Assembly: GCA_039707465.1 (NCBI GenBank)
Contig: CM077643.1
Location: forward strand, 378,798,419-378,862,418
Length of the DNA stretch: 64,000 nucleotides
Direction of reading: 5' to 3'
DNA from: Rhabdophis nuchalis
Taxonomy: Eukaryota; Chordata; Lepidosauria; Squamata; Natricidae
Part shown: positions 11,291 to 22,610 of the stretch, piece after piece
How the letters are laid out: every line of letters starts with the position of its first letter
Numbering within the stretch: the stretch's first letter is position 1
Notes under the pieces: model-generated
Seen by the model: the letters and a program-made list of their open reading frames with translations, nothing else
Told to the model about the DNA's origin: nothing
The model's database searches: none
Program-made: the position numbers and the translations under genes

Positions 11291-12292
11291 ATAAAATGTT
11301 TAAATAAAAAACCCCTTTAGATTCCTAGGCAGTGATAGTCACTTTGGGAAAGAGGAAATATGTAGCATTTAACTTCCATCATTTCACATTTTAATAACTG
11401 CCTCAAAATCAGGCAGGATTAGGGCCATGTTGCAACAAAATCCTAATCCTCTCCCTTCATGCTATCTTCAAAACTCCCTTTGAAGAGAAGGATCATACAG
11501 CTGTAGGAAACTTCACCTGAGGCCCAGAGATGGATGGTATCAAAAGCAACCTATCAGTTGGCTTTTGAATTGCTTTCTCTTTCTCTTTTTAATTGTTTTT
11601 CTGCAGTGGATTTGGATCTGCAGTTTGCCAATTTTGTATAGCCAAGTTGAACCAGGAGCTTTTTCAGCTACACTTTTTTGGCTCAGGTGCTTGAAACGTC
11701 TGCTACCAAATGCCAAGTTAGCTGCTTCATCTGGTTACTGAATTAATCCAACTTCTGGGTTTGCACAAACATTGAACCACATAGTTAAAGCCTCATTTGG
11801 GAAAAAATGCCCAACCTCTTTATGAATTCATTCAATGTTCTGACTTTATAAATACACTGAACCTCAAAATAACAATGCTGCTTATGCACGTTCTGCTAGA
11901 CTACAATTTTTTTTAAAAATAAATAAAGTCAGATGTGCAAATGCAGCTGTTAGATTATTAAATGATTTGGTTAAGCAAATCATGAGAACTCAGCCTTTGT
12001 TAATTGGCTATTTGTGTGCCACCAGAAAAATATGGGTTTCTGAATTATTTAAGTACAGTAATTGATTTGTTCCAAGTTCTGCATACAGCTTCATTTCTCC
12101 AATTACTACCTCAAGATTTGGCAGGAAGGATTGAAACAGGACATACCAAGGAACTTATTACTGTGCTAACCAGGAGGTTGAAGGAGGATAGAATATAATT
12201 TAAGCCTTTGTGTCCCAAGAATTAAACTGGTAATGTTTGCGGTAACAGTTTGACCTTTATAGTGTGTCTATTAAATATTGGTTATAGCATTG
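11291..12292. other. Intron 1, nothing recognised
   Basis: Unique-looking A+T-rich sequence without gene, RNA or repeat signatures. The 64-codon frame at 12004-12198 is probably chance. Confidence 0.5.
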
Positions 12293-12298
12293 ATTACA

Positions 12299-12803
12299 TG
12301 TGGGAAATAGCGCCCCCTATTGAGGGAACGCTGTACCACAGAAGGCGGGCGGCTCGGCTCCGGTGGGAAAACGAAAACAGGACACAGGGATATTCCTCCA
12401 AATGAGCGTGCCCTGACTAGCTCAGTGCGGGCCTTTTTATTAGTTACAAAAGTGAAACTTACATTCTAGTATAGTTTGATTGGTTCATACAGTCGCTTAG
12501 TAAAACACATACAATAGCCTGGGAAAATACATTCAGTTATCCAGTGACCTGGGAAAATACATTCAGCTATCCAGTGGCCTGGGAAAATACATTCAGCTAT
12601 CTAGCAAAATACATTTAGTTACATTTTGTGTATTGCTTTGTGTATTGGATACGTGCTCCAAGAATTGGGTGATGGTACACACTAGCCTTTGTTAGCCTTT
12701 GTCAGGTGAGATGACGTGTGCTTCCTAGGTCCCGGTTTCATTCAGTGGCCTATTATGGTTTGAACCTGCTGAACTATCGAAACCTGGAATAATAATTGCA
12801 ACA
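12299..12803. mobile_element. Solo LTR, 505 bp, with 6-bp duplication
   Basis: It begins TGTGGGAAATAGCGCC and ends TTGCAACA, flanked by identical ATTACA hexamers (12293-12298 and 12804-12809). TG...CA ends and a 6-bp duplication fit an endogenous-retrovirus-type LTR. Three imperfect 30-bp tandem units lie at 12518-12605, the kind of direct repeat often found in LTR enhancer regions. No coding interior remains. It is unrelated to the LTRs at 4155 and 57905. It lies about 185 bp upstream of KIF3C exon 2. Confidence 0.85.
12518..12605. repeat. Three 30-bp tandem units inside the solo LTR
   Basis: Units start GCCTGGGAAAATACATTCAG and differ by one or two bases, the third being truncated. They could be duplicated enhancer elements of the LTR; that is inference. 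Confidence 0.8.
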
Positions 12804-12987
12804 ATTACATATGTAAAATCCTTTCAAATGAATTAAATCACTTGAGAGGGGGAATAAACATTCCCAAATAGAACAATTGTTCAGACATTTTAGGGCTGCT
12901 CAACTGTATATGTAAACACTGTACTGGTTAAAGCATGGAATCCTTTGCCATAATCTAAAAATAATAATTTTCCCTTTTTGTCTTCAG

Positions 12988-13089
12988 GCAATGGAAAGCA
13001 AATTGCTGATTGGTGGAAGGAACATCATGGACCACACAAATGAGCAGCAAAAGATGCTTGAGCTGAAGAGACAGGAAATTGCAGAGCAG
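12988..13089 (+). CDS. KIF3C: KIF3C coding exon 2 (stalk coiled coil)
   Basis: KIF3C is a kinesin-2 motor subunit that moves along microtubules, mainly in neurons; I recall it as forming homodimers and pairing with KIF3A. This exon follows a TTTTTGTCTTCAG acceptor, is phase 0 at both ends and ends at CAG|GTAAGG, giving 34 codons. Residues begin [20 protein letters not shown] and continue into a charged heptad-like stretch. This is the C-terminal part of the stalk coiled coil through which kinesin-2 subunits pair. The ATG at 12991 is internal, not a start. The match to KIF3C is clear from the [18 protein letters not shown] block; KIF3B is similar in this stretch, and exons 6-8 are what settle KIF3C. 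Confidence 0.95.
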
Positions 13090-13352
13090 GTAAGGATCAG
13101 TTGGGATTTGGATGAGCTGCAGGCCCCTCAACTTTCCTTCCGGGGTGTCCCACTCTTTCTCAAACCAATATGAAATGGATATGACCCTTGGCCTCTATCA
13201 AAATGCAAGCAACCTTCCAAGCAGATCATGGAGGCTGGACTGGAATGCTTGTCTATGGAGCCCGGGTTTGCTGTGTCTTATAACACTCTGGTGGGAGGTA
13301 GCAAGACTGTATTCTGAGACTGAGGGATGTTTGGCCTGATTCTATAACACAG

Positions 13353-13475
13353 AAGCGGCGTGAGCGGGAAATGCAACAGGAAGTGCTTTTGCGGGATGAG
13401 GAAACCATGGAGCTCCGGGAGACCTTCACTTCTTTACAGCAGGAAGTAGAAATCAAAACCAAGAAGCTCAAAAAG
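13353..13475 (+). CDS. KIF3C: KIF3C coding exon 3 (stalk coiled coil)
   Basis: 41 codons, phase 0 at both ends. The acceptor is ATAACACAG and the donor is AAG|GTAAGA. The peptide starts [20 protein letters not shown] and ends [11 protein letters not shown]: almost entirely charged, with hydrophobic residues at coiled-coil spacing. It continues the heptads of exon 2 after a 263-bp intron, the shortest in the window. This is the distal stalk that sets which kinesin-2 partner is bound. No stops or indels disturb the exon. Confidence 0.95.
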
Positions 13476-13803
13476 GTAAGAATCCTGCAGAAATCCAGGA
13501 CACAGGAAGATTCAGTAGTGTCAAGGAAATCCTATAGAATGCCCATTACACTAAATTGATAGCTCTCTTTAGAGACGGGCTAATACAAGTTTTAAGATTA
13601 TTCTTTCTCATGAGCCAAATCAGGAAAAATCTGTCTCCTGCAATAGATTGCAGCGGGATCATGTTCACTTGGCGGAAGTTAGTCAGGAACTTTGAGAAGA
13701 ACAAGGGTTCAGCTTCATATTGTAATTAAGGCTGAAGAGAATTCTCTCCTTTTTATCATTTACCATCTAAGTGTTGTCTTTATGACATCTAAGATGTACA
13801 GTA

Positions 13804-14281
13804 CAGTGGTACCTCGGACCACGAACGCCTCTCATCACGTCCAATTCGCTTCACGACCAAAAATTTCCCAAAAAATGTGCCCCGGTTCACGAACACCGTT
13901 TCGCTGCACGAACGGAAAAGTTCGTAAAAAATGCTCCGCTGCACGAACTCCGCCTCACTTCACGAACTCTGCCTCGCATCACGAACTCCGCCCTCGCATC
14001 ACGAACGGAAAAGTTCGTAAAAATGCCCGGATTCACGACCTCCGTTTCGCTTCACGAACCGGAGCCGCGGACATTTTAAAAACAAGGTCAGAACGGATTA
14101 ACCGGCTTTACATTGAACCCTATGGGAAACTGTGCCTCGCATCACAACCAAAAAACAAGGTCGGAACGGATTAATCGGATTTACATTGAACCCTATGGGA
14201 AATTGTGCCTCGCATCACAACCAAATCGGATCGCGACCAGAGTCATTTCACGAATTAAGTTCGTGATCCGAGGTACCACTG
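13804..14281. mobile_element. Tc1/mariner-type MITE (CAGTGGTACC family, 478 bp)
   Basis: The terminal inverted repeats CAGTGGTACCTCGG and CCGAGGTACCACTG are exact, and TA flanks both sides (13802-13803, 14282-14283), the target duplication of Tc1/mariner/pogo elements. The interior repeats CACGAAC and TTCACGAC motifs and contains a partial internal duplication (ACATTGAACCCTATGGGAAA occurs twice, near 14110 and 14187). Open frames inside have no transposase motif. Inferred to be moved in trans, probably by a pogo/Tigger-like transposase. Confidence 0.85.
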
Positions 14282-14283
14282 TA

Positions 14284-15150
14284 TATAGAAAAGACAGATT
14301 GACTCTTAGAGAGGCTATTATGGGTCAGTGTGCTCTATATTCAGAGACCACTGCACCCTCCCCTTGGGAAGACTGTTAGTGGTATCATGGGATGGGGTGA
14401 TTGAGTAGGCATCACATAGTAGCATTGTCACAGAGATGAATGCTCTGCATTTTTCCACAAGAACAAATAGCAACTGTTCACATGGATGGGAGAAAATAAA
14501 ACATACACTCCTGCTAGTAAACTAGATGAGTTTTAGATGTCACTTCTTTCATACCAAAACACAGATTATCCTACAATATGTAATGGAAGCTGTTAGAACT
14601 GGGACAGTTTCTGTATGTGTAGTCATAGCAGGTTTTTTTTCTTGCTGTAATCCCAGTAGGACAAAATTTCAATGACTACTTCCATAAATAGATACATAGA
14701 TAATAGGTAAGTGCAAAACTTAATATTTCATTTACACTCCGTATAAAGCCATTGCTGTATTTTCCTTCACAATGGGCTTATTACTCCTTTTTTAAGATGA
14801 GGAATGGTGTTTCCTACTAATAATCATTAAGATATTGAAAATGGAACTATATTTTTTGTACCCATTGGGCTCTTTCAAAGAAGAAACAACTACATTTTGC
14901 CCATTGCTTAGAACTAAGCGGCGGTACTAATTTCACTGAGAATTCTCCTTTATCCCCCAGGTTCTCCACTAGACTTTGTCCAATTTTAGCTGTCTCCAAC
15001 AGAACAAGCGCTAAGATTTAATTAATAAAATAGTCAAGCAAGAGGGAGGCTTCCTATATATGCCCTTAAGAAAAAATAACATTTTTATTCTAAATCAGAC
15101 CATTTGTTTAAAGTAATCTCTACTATATAGGTGTGACTTTCAAGATATTA
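14284..15150. other. KIF3C intron 3, nothing recognised
   Basis: A+T-rich unique-looking intron sequence without repeat ends, RNA genes or coding signal. Confidence 0.5.
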
Positions 15151-18115
15151 AATAAATAAATAAATAAATAATTTAATTTATAGCCCGCTCTCTCCCCCCG
15201 AAGGGACTCGAGGCGGGGCACAGGGAAATTAAAAATGCATATAAAATCACAGACAATACAATATTAAAAAAGAATTAAACGAAACCCTGTGCTAAAATCC
15301 CCAAAGCTAAAACAACCTCTAAAACCCCCTGAAAACAGTTAAGTTATCCCAAGCCGGCCAAGCAAAAGAAATGTGTTTTTAATTTTTGACGGAAGGAGCG
15401 GAGGTCCGTAGTTGTTCTAATATCGGGGGGAAGGTCGTTCCAGAGGGTCGGGCCCGCCACAGAGAAGGCCCTTCCCCTGGGCGTCGCCCACTGGCACAGC
15501 CTAGTGGACGGCACCCGGAGAAGTCCCTCTCTGTGGGAGCGAATCGGCCGCAGGGATGTATGGGGCAGGATGCGATCCCGCAGATAACTAGGTCCCGTGC
15601 CATGGAGCGCTTTAAAGATGATAACCAACACCTTGAAGCGCACCCGAAAGACGACAGGCAGCCAATGCAGCTCGCGCAGGAGCGGTGTTACATGGGAAAA
15701 CCTAGAGGTTCCCATAATTGCCCGCGCGGCTGCATTCTGGACAAGCTGAAGTCTTCGGGTGCACCTCAAGGGGAGCCCCATGTAGAGAGCATTGCAGTAG
15801 TCCAGTCGGGATATCACGAGGGCATGAGTGACTGTGCAAAGGGCACCCCAGTCCAGTAGGGGACGCAACTGGCGGACCAGGCGAACCTGGTAAAACGCCC
15901 TCCTGGCTACGGCTGTCACTTGATCTTCCATGGACAGCCGTGCATCAAGGAGGACGCCCAGGTTGCGTGCCCCATCCACAGGGGCTAGATGTTCGCTCCC
16001 TATGGCCAGTGATGGAGTCAACTGGCTGTACCGGGATGCCGGGAACCACAGCCACTCAGTCTTGGACGGGTTGAGTCTGAGTCTGTTCCTTCCCATCCAG
16101 GCCTGCACGGCTTCCAGGCACTGGCACATCACCTCTACGGCATCGTTGGGGTGGTTTGGGGTAGATATATACAGCTGCGTGTCGTCAGCATAGAGGTGAT
16201 ACTCTACCCCAAAACCACGGATGATCTCGCCCAGCGGCTTCATATATGTGTTGAACAGGAGAGGTGAGAGGACCGACCCCTGAGGCACCCCACAAGTGAG
16301 GGGTCTCGAGGTCGACCTCTGCTCTCCTGCCAACACAAATTGCGATCGACCGGAGAGGTAGGAGGAGAACCACCGCAGCACGGTGCCCCTCACCCCCAAC
16401 CCCTCCAGCCGATGCAATAGGATACCATGGTCGATGGTATCAAAAGCCGCTGAGAGGTCTAATAGGACCAGGATGGAGGAACAACCCCCATCTCTGGCGC
16501 TGCAGAGATCATCCACCAACGCGACCAATGCCGTCTTGGTGCTGTGCCCGGGCCGGAAGCCGGACTGGCGTGGGTCCAGATAATCAATTTCCTCCAGATG
16601 GGGAACTGTTGTGCCACCACACTCTCTACAACCTTGCCAGAAAGTGAAGGTTGGAGACCGGATGGTAATTTACCAATAATGCTGGGTCCAGAGAGGGCTT
16701 CTTGAGGAGGGGTCTCACCATCGCCTCTTTAAGGGAGGCCGGCAGGAACCCCTCACTCAAAGAAGCGTTAACCACCTCCTGGAGCCAGCCTCGTGTGACC
16801 TCCCAGGATGCCAGTACAAGCCAGGAGGGACATGGGTCCAATAAACATGTGGTAGCTCGCAGTCACCCACGTAACCTGTCCATATCTTCGGAAGTAACAG
16901 AGTCAAACTCTTCCCACAAAACTGTCTCAAGATCTGCCTCGGGCCACTGGGCCACTTTCGATGGAGGCCAACTCGCTCCGAATCTGAGCTATTTTATCCT
17001 GCAGATATTCCCCAAATTCCTCTGCTCTACCGTGCAAAGGGGCTTCCCGCGCCCTCTGTTGAAGGAGGGAGCGGGTCACCCTAAACAAGGCGGCAGGGCA
17101 GTTATCTGCGGATGCGATGAGAGTGGCACAATGATGACGTTTGGCCACTCTCAACGCCACAAGGTAAGTCCGTAAATGGGCTCTCACCTGTGTTCGGTCA
17201 GATTCAGACCGTGTGGATCTTCACCTCCTCTCTAGGCATCTCTTGTGGCACTTCATCATCCTCAGCTCCTCGGAAAACCAAGGAGCCTGGGTGACTCGTA
17301 GCCGCGAGAGAAGCCGCAAGGGCGCAACCCGATCCAAGGCCCCCATGGCCGTGATGTTCCACGCGGCCACCAGGTCCTCTGCCGGGGCGCGGGTCAAGGA
17401 CACAGGTAATGGCCCAAGCACCGTCTGGAACCTATCCGGGTCCATCAGGCGCTTGGGGCGGAACCATATAGGTGAATCCGGTTCCGCCTCCCCGCGGTGG
17501 TGTGTAGCGATTGGAAAGTCGAGCCGGAGAAGTGAGTGGTCTGACCATGACAGGGGTATGATGGCTATGTCCCCTATACCCAGATCACTCTTCCACTGAC
17601 CGGAGACAAAAATCAAATCCAGCGTGTGTCCTCCCTCGCGCGTGGGGCCCTGAATTACTTGGGTCAGGTCCATGGCCGTCATGGAGGCCATGAACTCCTG
17701 AGCTGCCTCTGATGATTCGCCAACCAATGGCAGATTGAAGTCCCCCATGACAACAGGTCTGGGGGTCTCAACTGCCATCGCGGCCATCACCTCAAGGAGC
17801 TCGGGCAGGGCTGCTGTTACATAGCGGGGAGCCAGGTATACAATCAGCACGCCCAACTGCCTCCCTAGGCCCCACTTCACGCAGAGGGACTCACAGCCGG
17901 TGGTCTGTGGTACAGTGGTCTCTCTCGGCTCAAGACCTTCCCTAACAGTAACCGCTACCCCTCCACCCCTGCCTAGGGCCCGTGGCTGATGAAAAGCGCG
18001 GTAACCTGGCGGGCACATTTCTACGAGGGGAAGTCCTCCCTCATGGCCCAACCAGGTCTCCGCTCTTCCTACCAGGTCCGGCTCCCCCTCCGACACAAGG
18101 TCGTTATTGTTGAAT
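15151..18115 (-). mobile_element. CR1-group LINE, 5'-truncated, antisense to KIF3C
   Basis: About 3 kb. The 3' end on the left has an (AAAT)n tail at 15151-15170 and the G+C-rich CR1 terminus. Minus-strand frames are endonuclease (17221-18132: VMGDFN, ETWLGH, SWSDH), linker (16927-17187), 16626-16841, and reverse transcriptase plus C-terminus (15344-16528: [32 protein letters not shown], then about 170 residues to the natural end at CLAGLG). Frameshifts near 16.6, 16.9 and 17.2 kb break it. The 5' boundary near 18115 falls inside the endonuclease start, so it is truncated. The 15344-16528 segment shows the full ORF2 C-terminus that the 7987 copy lost. Confidence 0.93.
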
Positions 18116-18338
18116 TTTAATATCCAGCCCACCTAGCGTGGTAGGTAACTACCTTGGCCTCTTGTTGCTGGGTTCCTACAATATGCTTAACCCCAAATCC
18201 AAAATAACAAAACACAGTTGTTGTGTTTTCATAACATGTTTTAATGTGGTAGCATGATTCACACAACGTGCAAAGTAAACGTCTGGTTTTTTGCAACATT
18301 TTAAACTATAAAATATCCAAACTGATTTTAGTCTAATC

Positions 18339-18645
18339 CAGGGGTGTCAAACACGATTTCATTGAGCGCTGCATCAGGGTTGTGTTTAATTTTGGGGGCG
18401 TGACCATGGCCAGATTGGGCATAGCCAGCTTGATGTCACTCGTGTCGGGGTCACCTGTGGTGGCCTGAGTGCTCTGTCAGTAAAAATGGAGCTCGGAAGA
18501 GCCACATGTAGCCCTCCCGAGCTCTGTTTTGCTGGCACAGCCGCTGCGGGCTGGTCCTTTGCTGTTTCGAGGGCAGCCCTGGGGGCCAGATTTAAGCGCC
18601 CTGGGGGCCAGATCCAGCTCGTGGTCCCTGAGTTTGACACCCCTG
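18339..18645. mobile_element. hAT MITE (CAGGGGTGTC family)
   Basis: Ends CAGGGGTGTCAAACAC and GAGTTTGACACCCCTG are inverted. Octamers GTCTAATC (18331-18338) and GTCTCATC (18646-18653) match at 7 of 8. The interior matches 2486-3136. Confidence 0.88.
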
Positions 18646-18653
18646 GTCTCATC

Positions 18654-19591
18654 TATCATTTTGTGTGCTTGCAGCAGCTCTCCAACCTCTCATACTGCGG
18701 ACGTGAAACTGTGCTAAACAAGATGCTCTGGCTAAATATATCTGATCCTTTAACATGAATAATTAATAAAATATATTTATATAAATAAAGCATGTTCTTT
18801 TAAGAGGAACCCCTCTCTAAAAAGAACCCCTTTCTTTGTTATTAAACCAGTAAGAAGATAATAGGAGTTTATTTGAAGGTACTGTGGACATTCTCACCAC
18901 ATAGAAGCAAGCTAAAGCTTGGGGTTTTTTTTCCAGTCAGAGCCTATTCTCGTTTAGTAAGACATGTTGACACAAACAACATGTGATGCGCTAAGTCAAT
19001 TGAACGGTGTGTCTCTACAAAGGTTGATAGCAGGCACTGAGTCAGTGTATAATCAAAAAGCGAAATGACTATGCTGGAAGAAAGTCTGACTGTCAGCTGG
19101 TGTCAATTGATTATTGGGCTTCTTTTGGACACAAGCTGAGTGCTATTCCAGAATAGCAATTGGTTTTGTCACCAATTAGTGCTGTTTGGTGGGAGAGAGG
19201 AAAACAAAGCCAGAGGACCCCACCAACTCCTGCTTTTAATATGTCCTGCACCACTTAAATAAGGAGAGGAACATTTGCCAGCATTGTGCCTATTGCAGAA
19301 TAGGGATCCCCAGGGGGAGGCTGGAAAATGTTATGCCAATATTGTTTTCTGTCAGCTCAAGGGCAGGTACAAAGCTTTTAGCTTGGATGTGAGGGAGAAC
19401 CCAATGTCTGTGTGAACCTAGACAATGTGTTTGCAGAGAAGGTTATCATATTATTGGAGCTAAACAATATTATTTGTAGTTTGACTCTTGAATTGTTCAT
19501 TTAAGGGATATACAATTTTTAGGCCATGGAAAGCACATCATATTTATTTGTTTGTTTCTTTGTTTATTTATTTGGTTTCTACAAGCACACA

Positions 19592-19660
<69 letters not shown>

Positions 19661-20122
19661 ATTTCTTATTTCTTATTCTTTCTTTCTTATTTGTTGATTT
19701 ATTTATAGCTGCCCATTCTAACAAGTGACTCTGGGTGGTGTTTGCATATAGTTATTTCTCAAAACTTATTTACATCTTCCATATTTTTTTTCTGGAATGA
19801 TTGAGGCTTGCTGTTTGAAATCTTATTAAATCTTAAAGCATCGCCCAAAATATCTCACCTATTTATCGTATTTAGAACACCCAAATCATTTCACTCCTTA
19901 AAACCTCTATCCCTCGAAGCAAAAAAGAGAGAAGACTAAAATTTGGCTGCACTTACATTTTAGTGATATTAAGACTTGGCTGCCTGGCAGACTTCAAAGC
20001 AGAGCATATTTTTCAGGCTAGGAAATATGGTCCATGAGCTGTAGTTCATGCCAGCTGGAAAGGTGAGATGTGGTATGAAAGATATTCTGCTAAATAAACA
20101 GCATTTTTTTTTGATCCGGTAG
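18654..20122. other. KIF3C intron 3 remainder with a CTTT microsatellite
   Basis: About 19590-19690 is a (CTTT)n tract bounded by ATTT-rich sequence. The stretch just after it (19690-19740) resembles an old CR1/LINE 3' terminus. The rest is unique-looking. The 69-codon frame across the tract is a translation of the microsatellite only. Confidence 0.6.
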
Positions 20123-20241
20123 CTTTATGCCAAGCTGCAAGCTGTGAAGGCAGAGATCCAGGACCAACATGATGAATATATCCGAGTGCGGCAAGATCTG
20201 GAGGAGGCACAGAATGAGCAGACACGAGAACTGAAACTCAA
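20123..20241 (+). CDS. KIF3C: KIF3C coding exon 4 (end of stalk)
   Basis: The acceptor is TTGATCCGGTAG. The exon opens at phase 0 with [20 protein letters not shown] and leaves after two bases of a Lys codon (CTCAA|GTAGGT), giving 39 full codons. The AAG TAG that follows would be a stop if read through, which confirms the donor position. The sequence is the last coiled-coil part of the kinesin-2 stalk ([20 protein letters not shown]) before the globular tail. Neighbouring exons join in frame. The donor GTAGGT is weaker than the family's usual GTAAGT, but I see no better alternative nearby. Confidence 0.94.
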
Positions 20242-20325
20242 GTAGGTACCTTGGTAGGATGTGTTGAGGTAGAGGCCAGCAGCCTGTCTGTAAGAATCCC
20301 AAGGAATGATCTTGCACATCTGTCT

Positions 20326-20455
20326 CATTGCCAGGAGTTGTTGATCAGAAAGGTCGGCAGTTCGGCAGTTTGAATCCCTAGTACAGGTCTCCTGCATTAG
20401 CAGGGGGTTGGACTAGATGACCTCCAAGGTCCCTTCCAATTCTGTTACTGTTTAG
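20326..20455 (+). mobile_element. SINE with tRNA-type head and CR1-like 3' tail
   Basis: The left part (GATCAGAAAGGTCGGCAGTT, then a B-box-like GTTTGAATCCC) is the squamate tRNA-derived SINE head, 5'-truncated. The right part (GGGTTGGACTAGATGACCTC, then CAAGGTCCCTTCCAA) is the same as the 3' end of the CR1 at 25233-26072. Sharing its last bases with a LINE is how such SINEs are thought to borrow the LINE's reverse transcriptase. Confidence 0.82.
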
Positions 20456-20732
20456 GTAGAAAGGGACTTATGAAAGGAGAAACCAACCAGATGTGCCAAA
20501 GTGACAAGTTTATCAAGTGGAGAAATCAGGCCAGAATCACCAAAAGGTTTTTAAAGAAGAAGTGAAATCCTATTGGTTTTCCTTTGCCACTTGACCCTTA
20601 CAAAGTGAATGACCTGGGACAGAGGTGGGGAACTATGGACCCATTATGACTTGTGAACTAGAAGTAACAGTCACAGAGTTGGAAGAGACCTTGGAGGTCA
20701 TCTAGTATTGAAGTCATAAAAGGGCCATAGTG

Positions 20733-20985
20733 CAGGGGTGGGTTGCTATCGGTATTACTGCCAGTTTGGTGTGCAAAAACATTTGCGCATTTGCACCTAA
20801 AAAGGTCTGCGCATGCGCACAATGTTAGAAAAGGAAAAAAATTACCTTTCTGTGTATGAGGATTGTTCTGCGCATGCGCAGAACAGAAAGTCAAGATGGC
20901 ACCACTGCCGATAGAACCGGTTCGGGGACATAGCAGGCTGAGTTACTACCTACTCAGCCGAACCGGACAATGTCCCCAAAGTGGC
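20733..20985. mobile_element. hAT-like MITE fragment (CAGGGGTGGG end)
   Basis: One end, CAGGGGTGGGTTGCTATCGG, matches the left-end type of the element at 42084. The matching right end is not found, so the copy is truncated or decayed. The interior has paired GGTTCGG/CCGAACC and GCGCATGCGCA motifs. Confidence 0.55.
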
Positions 20986-20989
20986 AAAT

Positions 20990-22490
20990 TATCCTGTTCT
21001 TTCTCTCTCTTTTGAGTTGATTAACAAAATAAAATTAGCAATATGCAAATCAATTTCAGTGCTGAGAACAAATATTTAAATTAGGGATAATAGAATTAAC
21101 CTCCGATGATGATACTTATTTTTCCCTTCTATATATCCTAATTGATTTTGGTATACCACAACCATAGGGATTTTTTAAAAAAATCCATCTCTGTTAGATG
21201 ACATCTCCCTAAAAAGGAGTAGGGGGGACGGGACTTGAAGGAATTCCTGTAGGGGCATGTTCTCATCACAAGACCCACTCTTCAATTAACATTCTTAACT
21301 GTGGGGTGGTTTCTGAAGGAAAAGGTAATTTCTTTAGAGTCTTTTTATTTTATTTCTTCTCTGCCAGCTTGCCTTTCCCATCTCAAGAAATCAATTAGTG
21401 CTCATGTTTTCATGATTCTTTTTTCTCTTTGGCCCAGTAAAGCTACCTGTTACTGCCTGTGTTTTTATGATATTCTATATCAAAGGAAAGGTTAATGTGA
21501 AGGTGTACAATGCGACCCATCCAGTCTCACTTGGTTGTTATTTTATGTAGTACTCAAGGCTTAGTGACATTTTTGATTTGTTAAAAACAGCTGATGAAGT
21601 CTTCTGTTGGCAGCTTGAATGGCACTATAAGCCCCCAACTCTAGTTTAACAGCCTACTTCAAACGATGAGTAAAATTATAGGGCAAGTTTCTCTTTAACT
21701 CTTTTCTGACCTAATGTGACCACCCAACCACTATGCGAAGATGTCTCAAAAGAAATATTTGCCACAAAAATATCTTGAGAGTAACCTTTTTTTCCTGGCA
21801 GTATAGCCCCAACCCCTATAATCTATCTACGGAAACCTCTGTTTCATTCACTATCTCTATTGTTCATTCCCATCATTTCTCACTGCCTCTTACTATGTCA
21901 CTCTACAAATTGGCCTGGTACCAAACAAGGTTGCTGATGCTGTGCAGAATATAAAAATAACCGCATCCCTGAGGAGAGGGAGATGTAGTTCTCCTGAACT
22001 CATAATAGTTCAGCTTCATTGATTCCAATGCCTCTCACTTTGGTGAGATGATGATTCCCACTATCCCCACCTAATGCCTTCCCTTTCCTCCCAGTTAACA
22101 TAAGATACACCATTCTCTCCAAAGTTTCTTCTACGGTGGATTTTGCCCCAGGATTCTCCCTTTTCTATTTTCCATGGCATCTCTGTTCACTGTAGCATTT
22201 CCTTAGGTGGAGATGAGATGATGTAGCCTTAGAATATTCTTCTGAGACTATCAAAGAACAGGTTGCCATTGAGAAATAATCAAAGGGTCAAACCATTTCA
22301 GCTGGACTGGTCAATTTGTTCCCAAATTCATTATAGTTCACAATACCATAAATGTGAAAAAAGCCACGGTACCATTCTTCTATTTTGATTTTGCCTTCCC
22401 AATCTTTTATTGATACAACTACCAGTAAAAACATGAAGGAGAAGTGTTTTGTGATTGTTTCTTGATTCTGCCCATTTCTATTTGGTGCAG
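20990..22490. other. KIF3C intron 4, nothing recognised
   Basis: No repeat ends, RNA genes or coding signal beyond the following exon. It closes with the acceptor TTTGGTGCAG. Confidence 0.5.
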
Positions 22491-22610
22491 GTACCTAATC
22501 ATTGAAAATTTCATCCCCCCTGAAGAGAAGAACAAGATCATGAACCGCCTCTACTTTGACTGTGAGGAGGACCAGTGGAAATTCCAGCCCTTGGTGCTGA
22601 CTCCAGGGAG
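22491..22610 (+). CDS. KIF3C: KIF3C coding exon 5 (tail start)
   Basis: 120 bp. The first base completes the Lys codon of exon 4. The peptide [20 protein letters not shown] is the conserved junction between stalk and tail in kinesin-2 subunits, followed by [15 protein letters not shown]. It ends two bases into a Ser codon at GGGAG|GTGAGTC, a strong donor. The last residues (LTPG) enter the variable linker that exon 6 continues. Reading frame is intact. The tail is thought to bind adaptors and cargo; for KIF3C no specific partner can be inferred from this sequence. Confidence 0.95.

Noticed and set aside
12991..13173. 60-codon open frame starting MESKLLIGG as a small gene
   Set aside because: It is KIF3C exon 2 read past its donor at 13090 into the intron.
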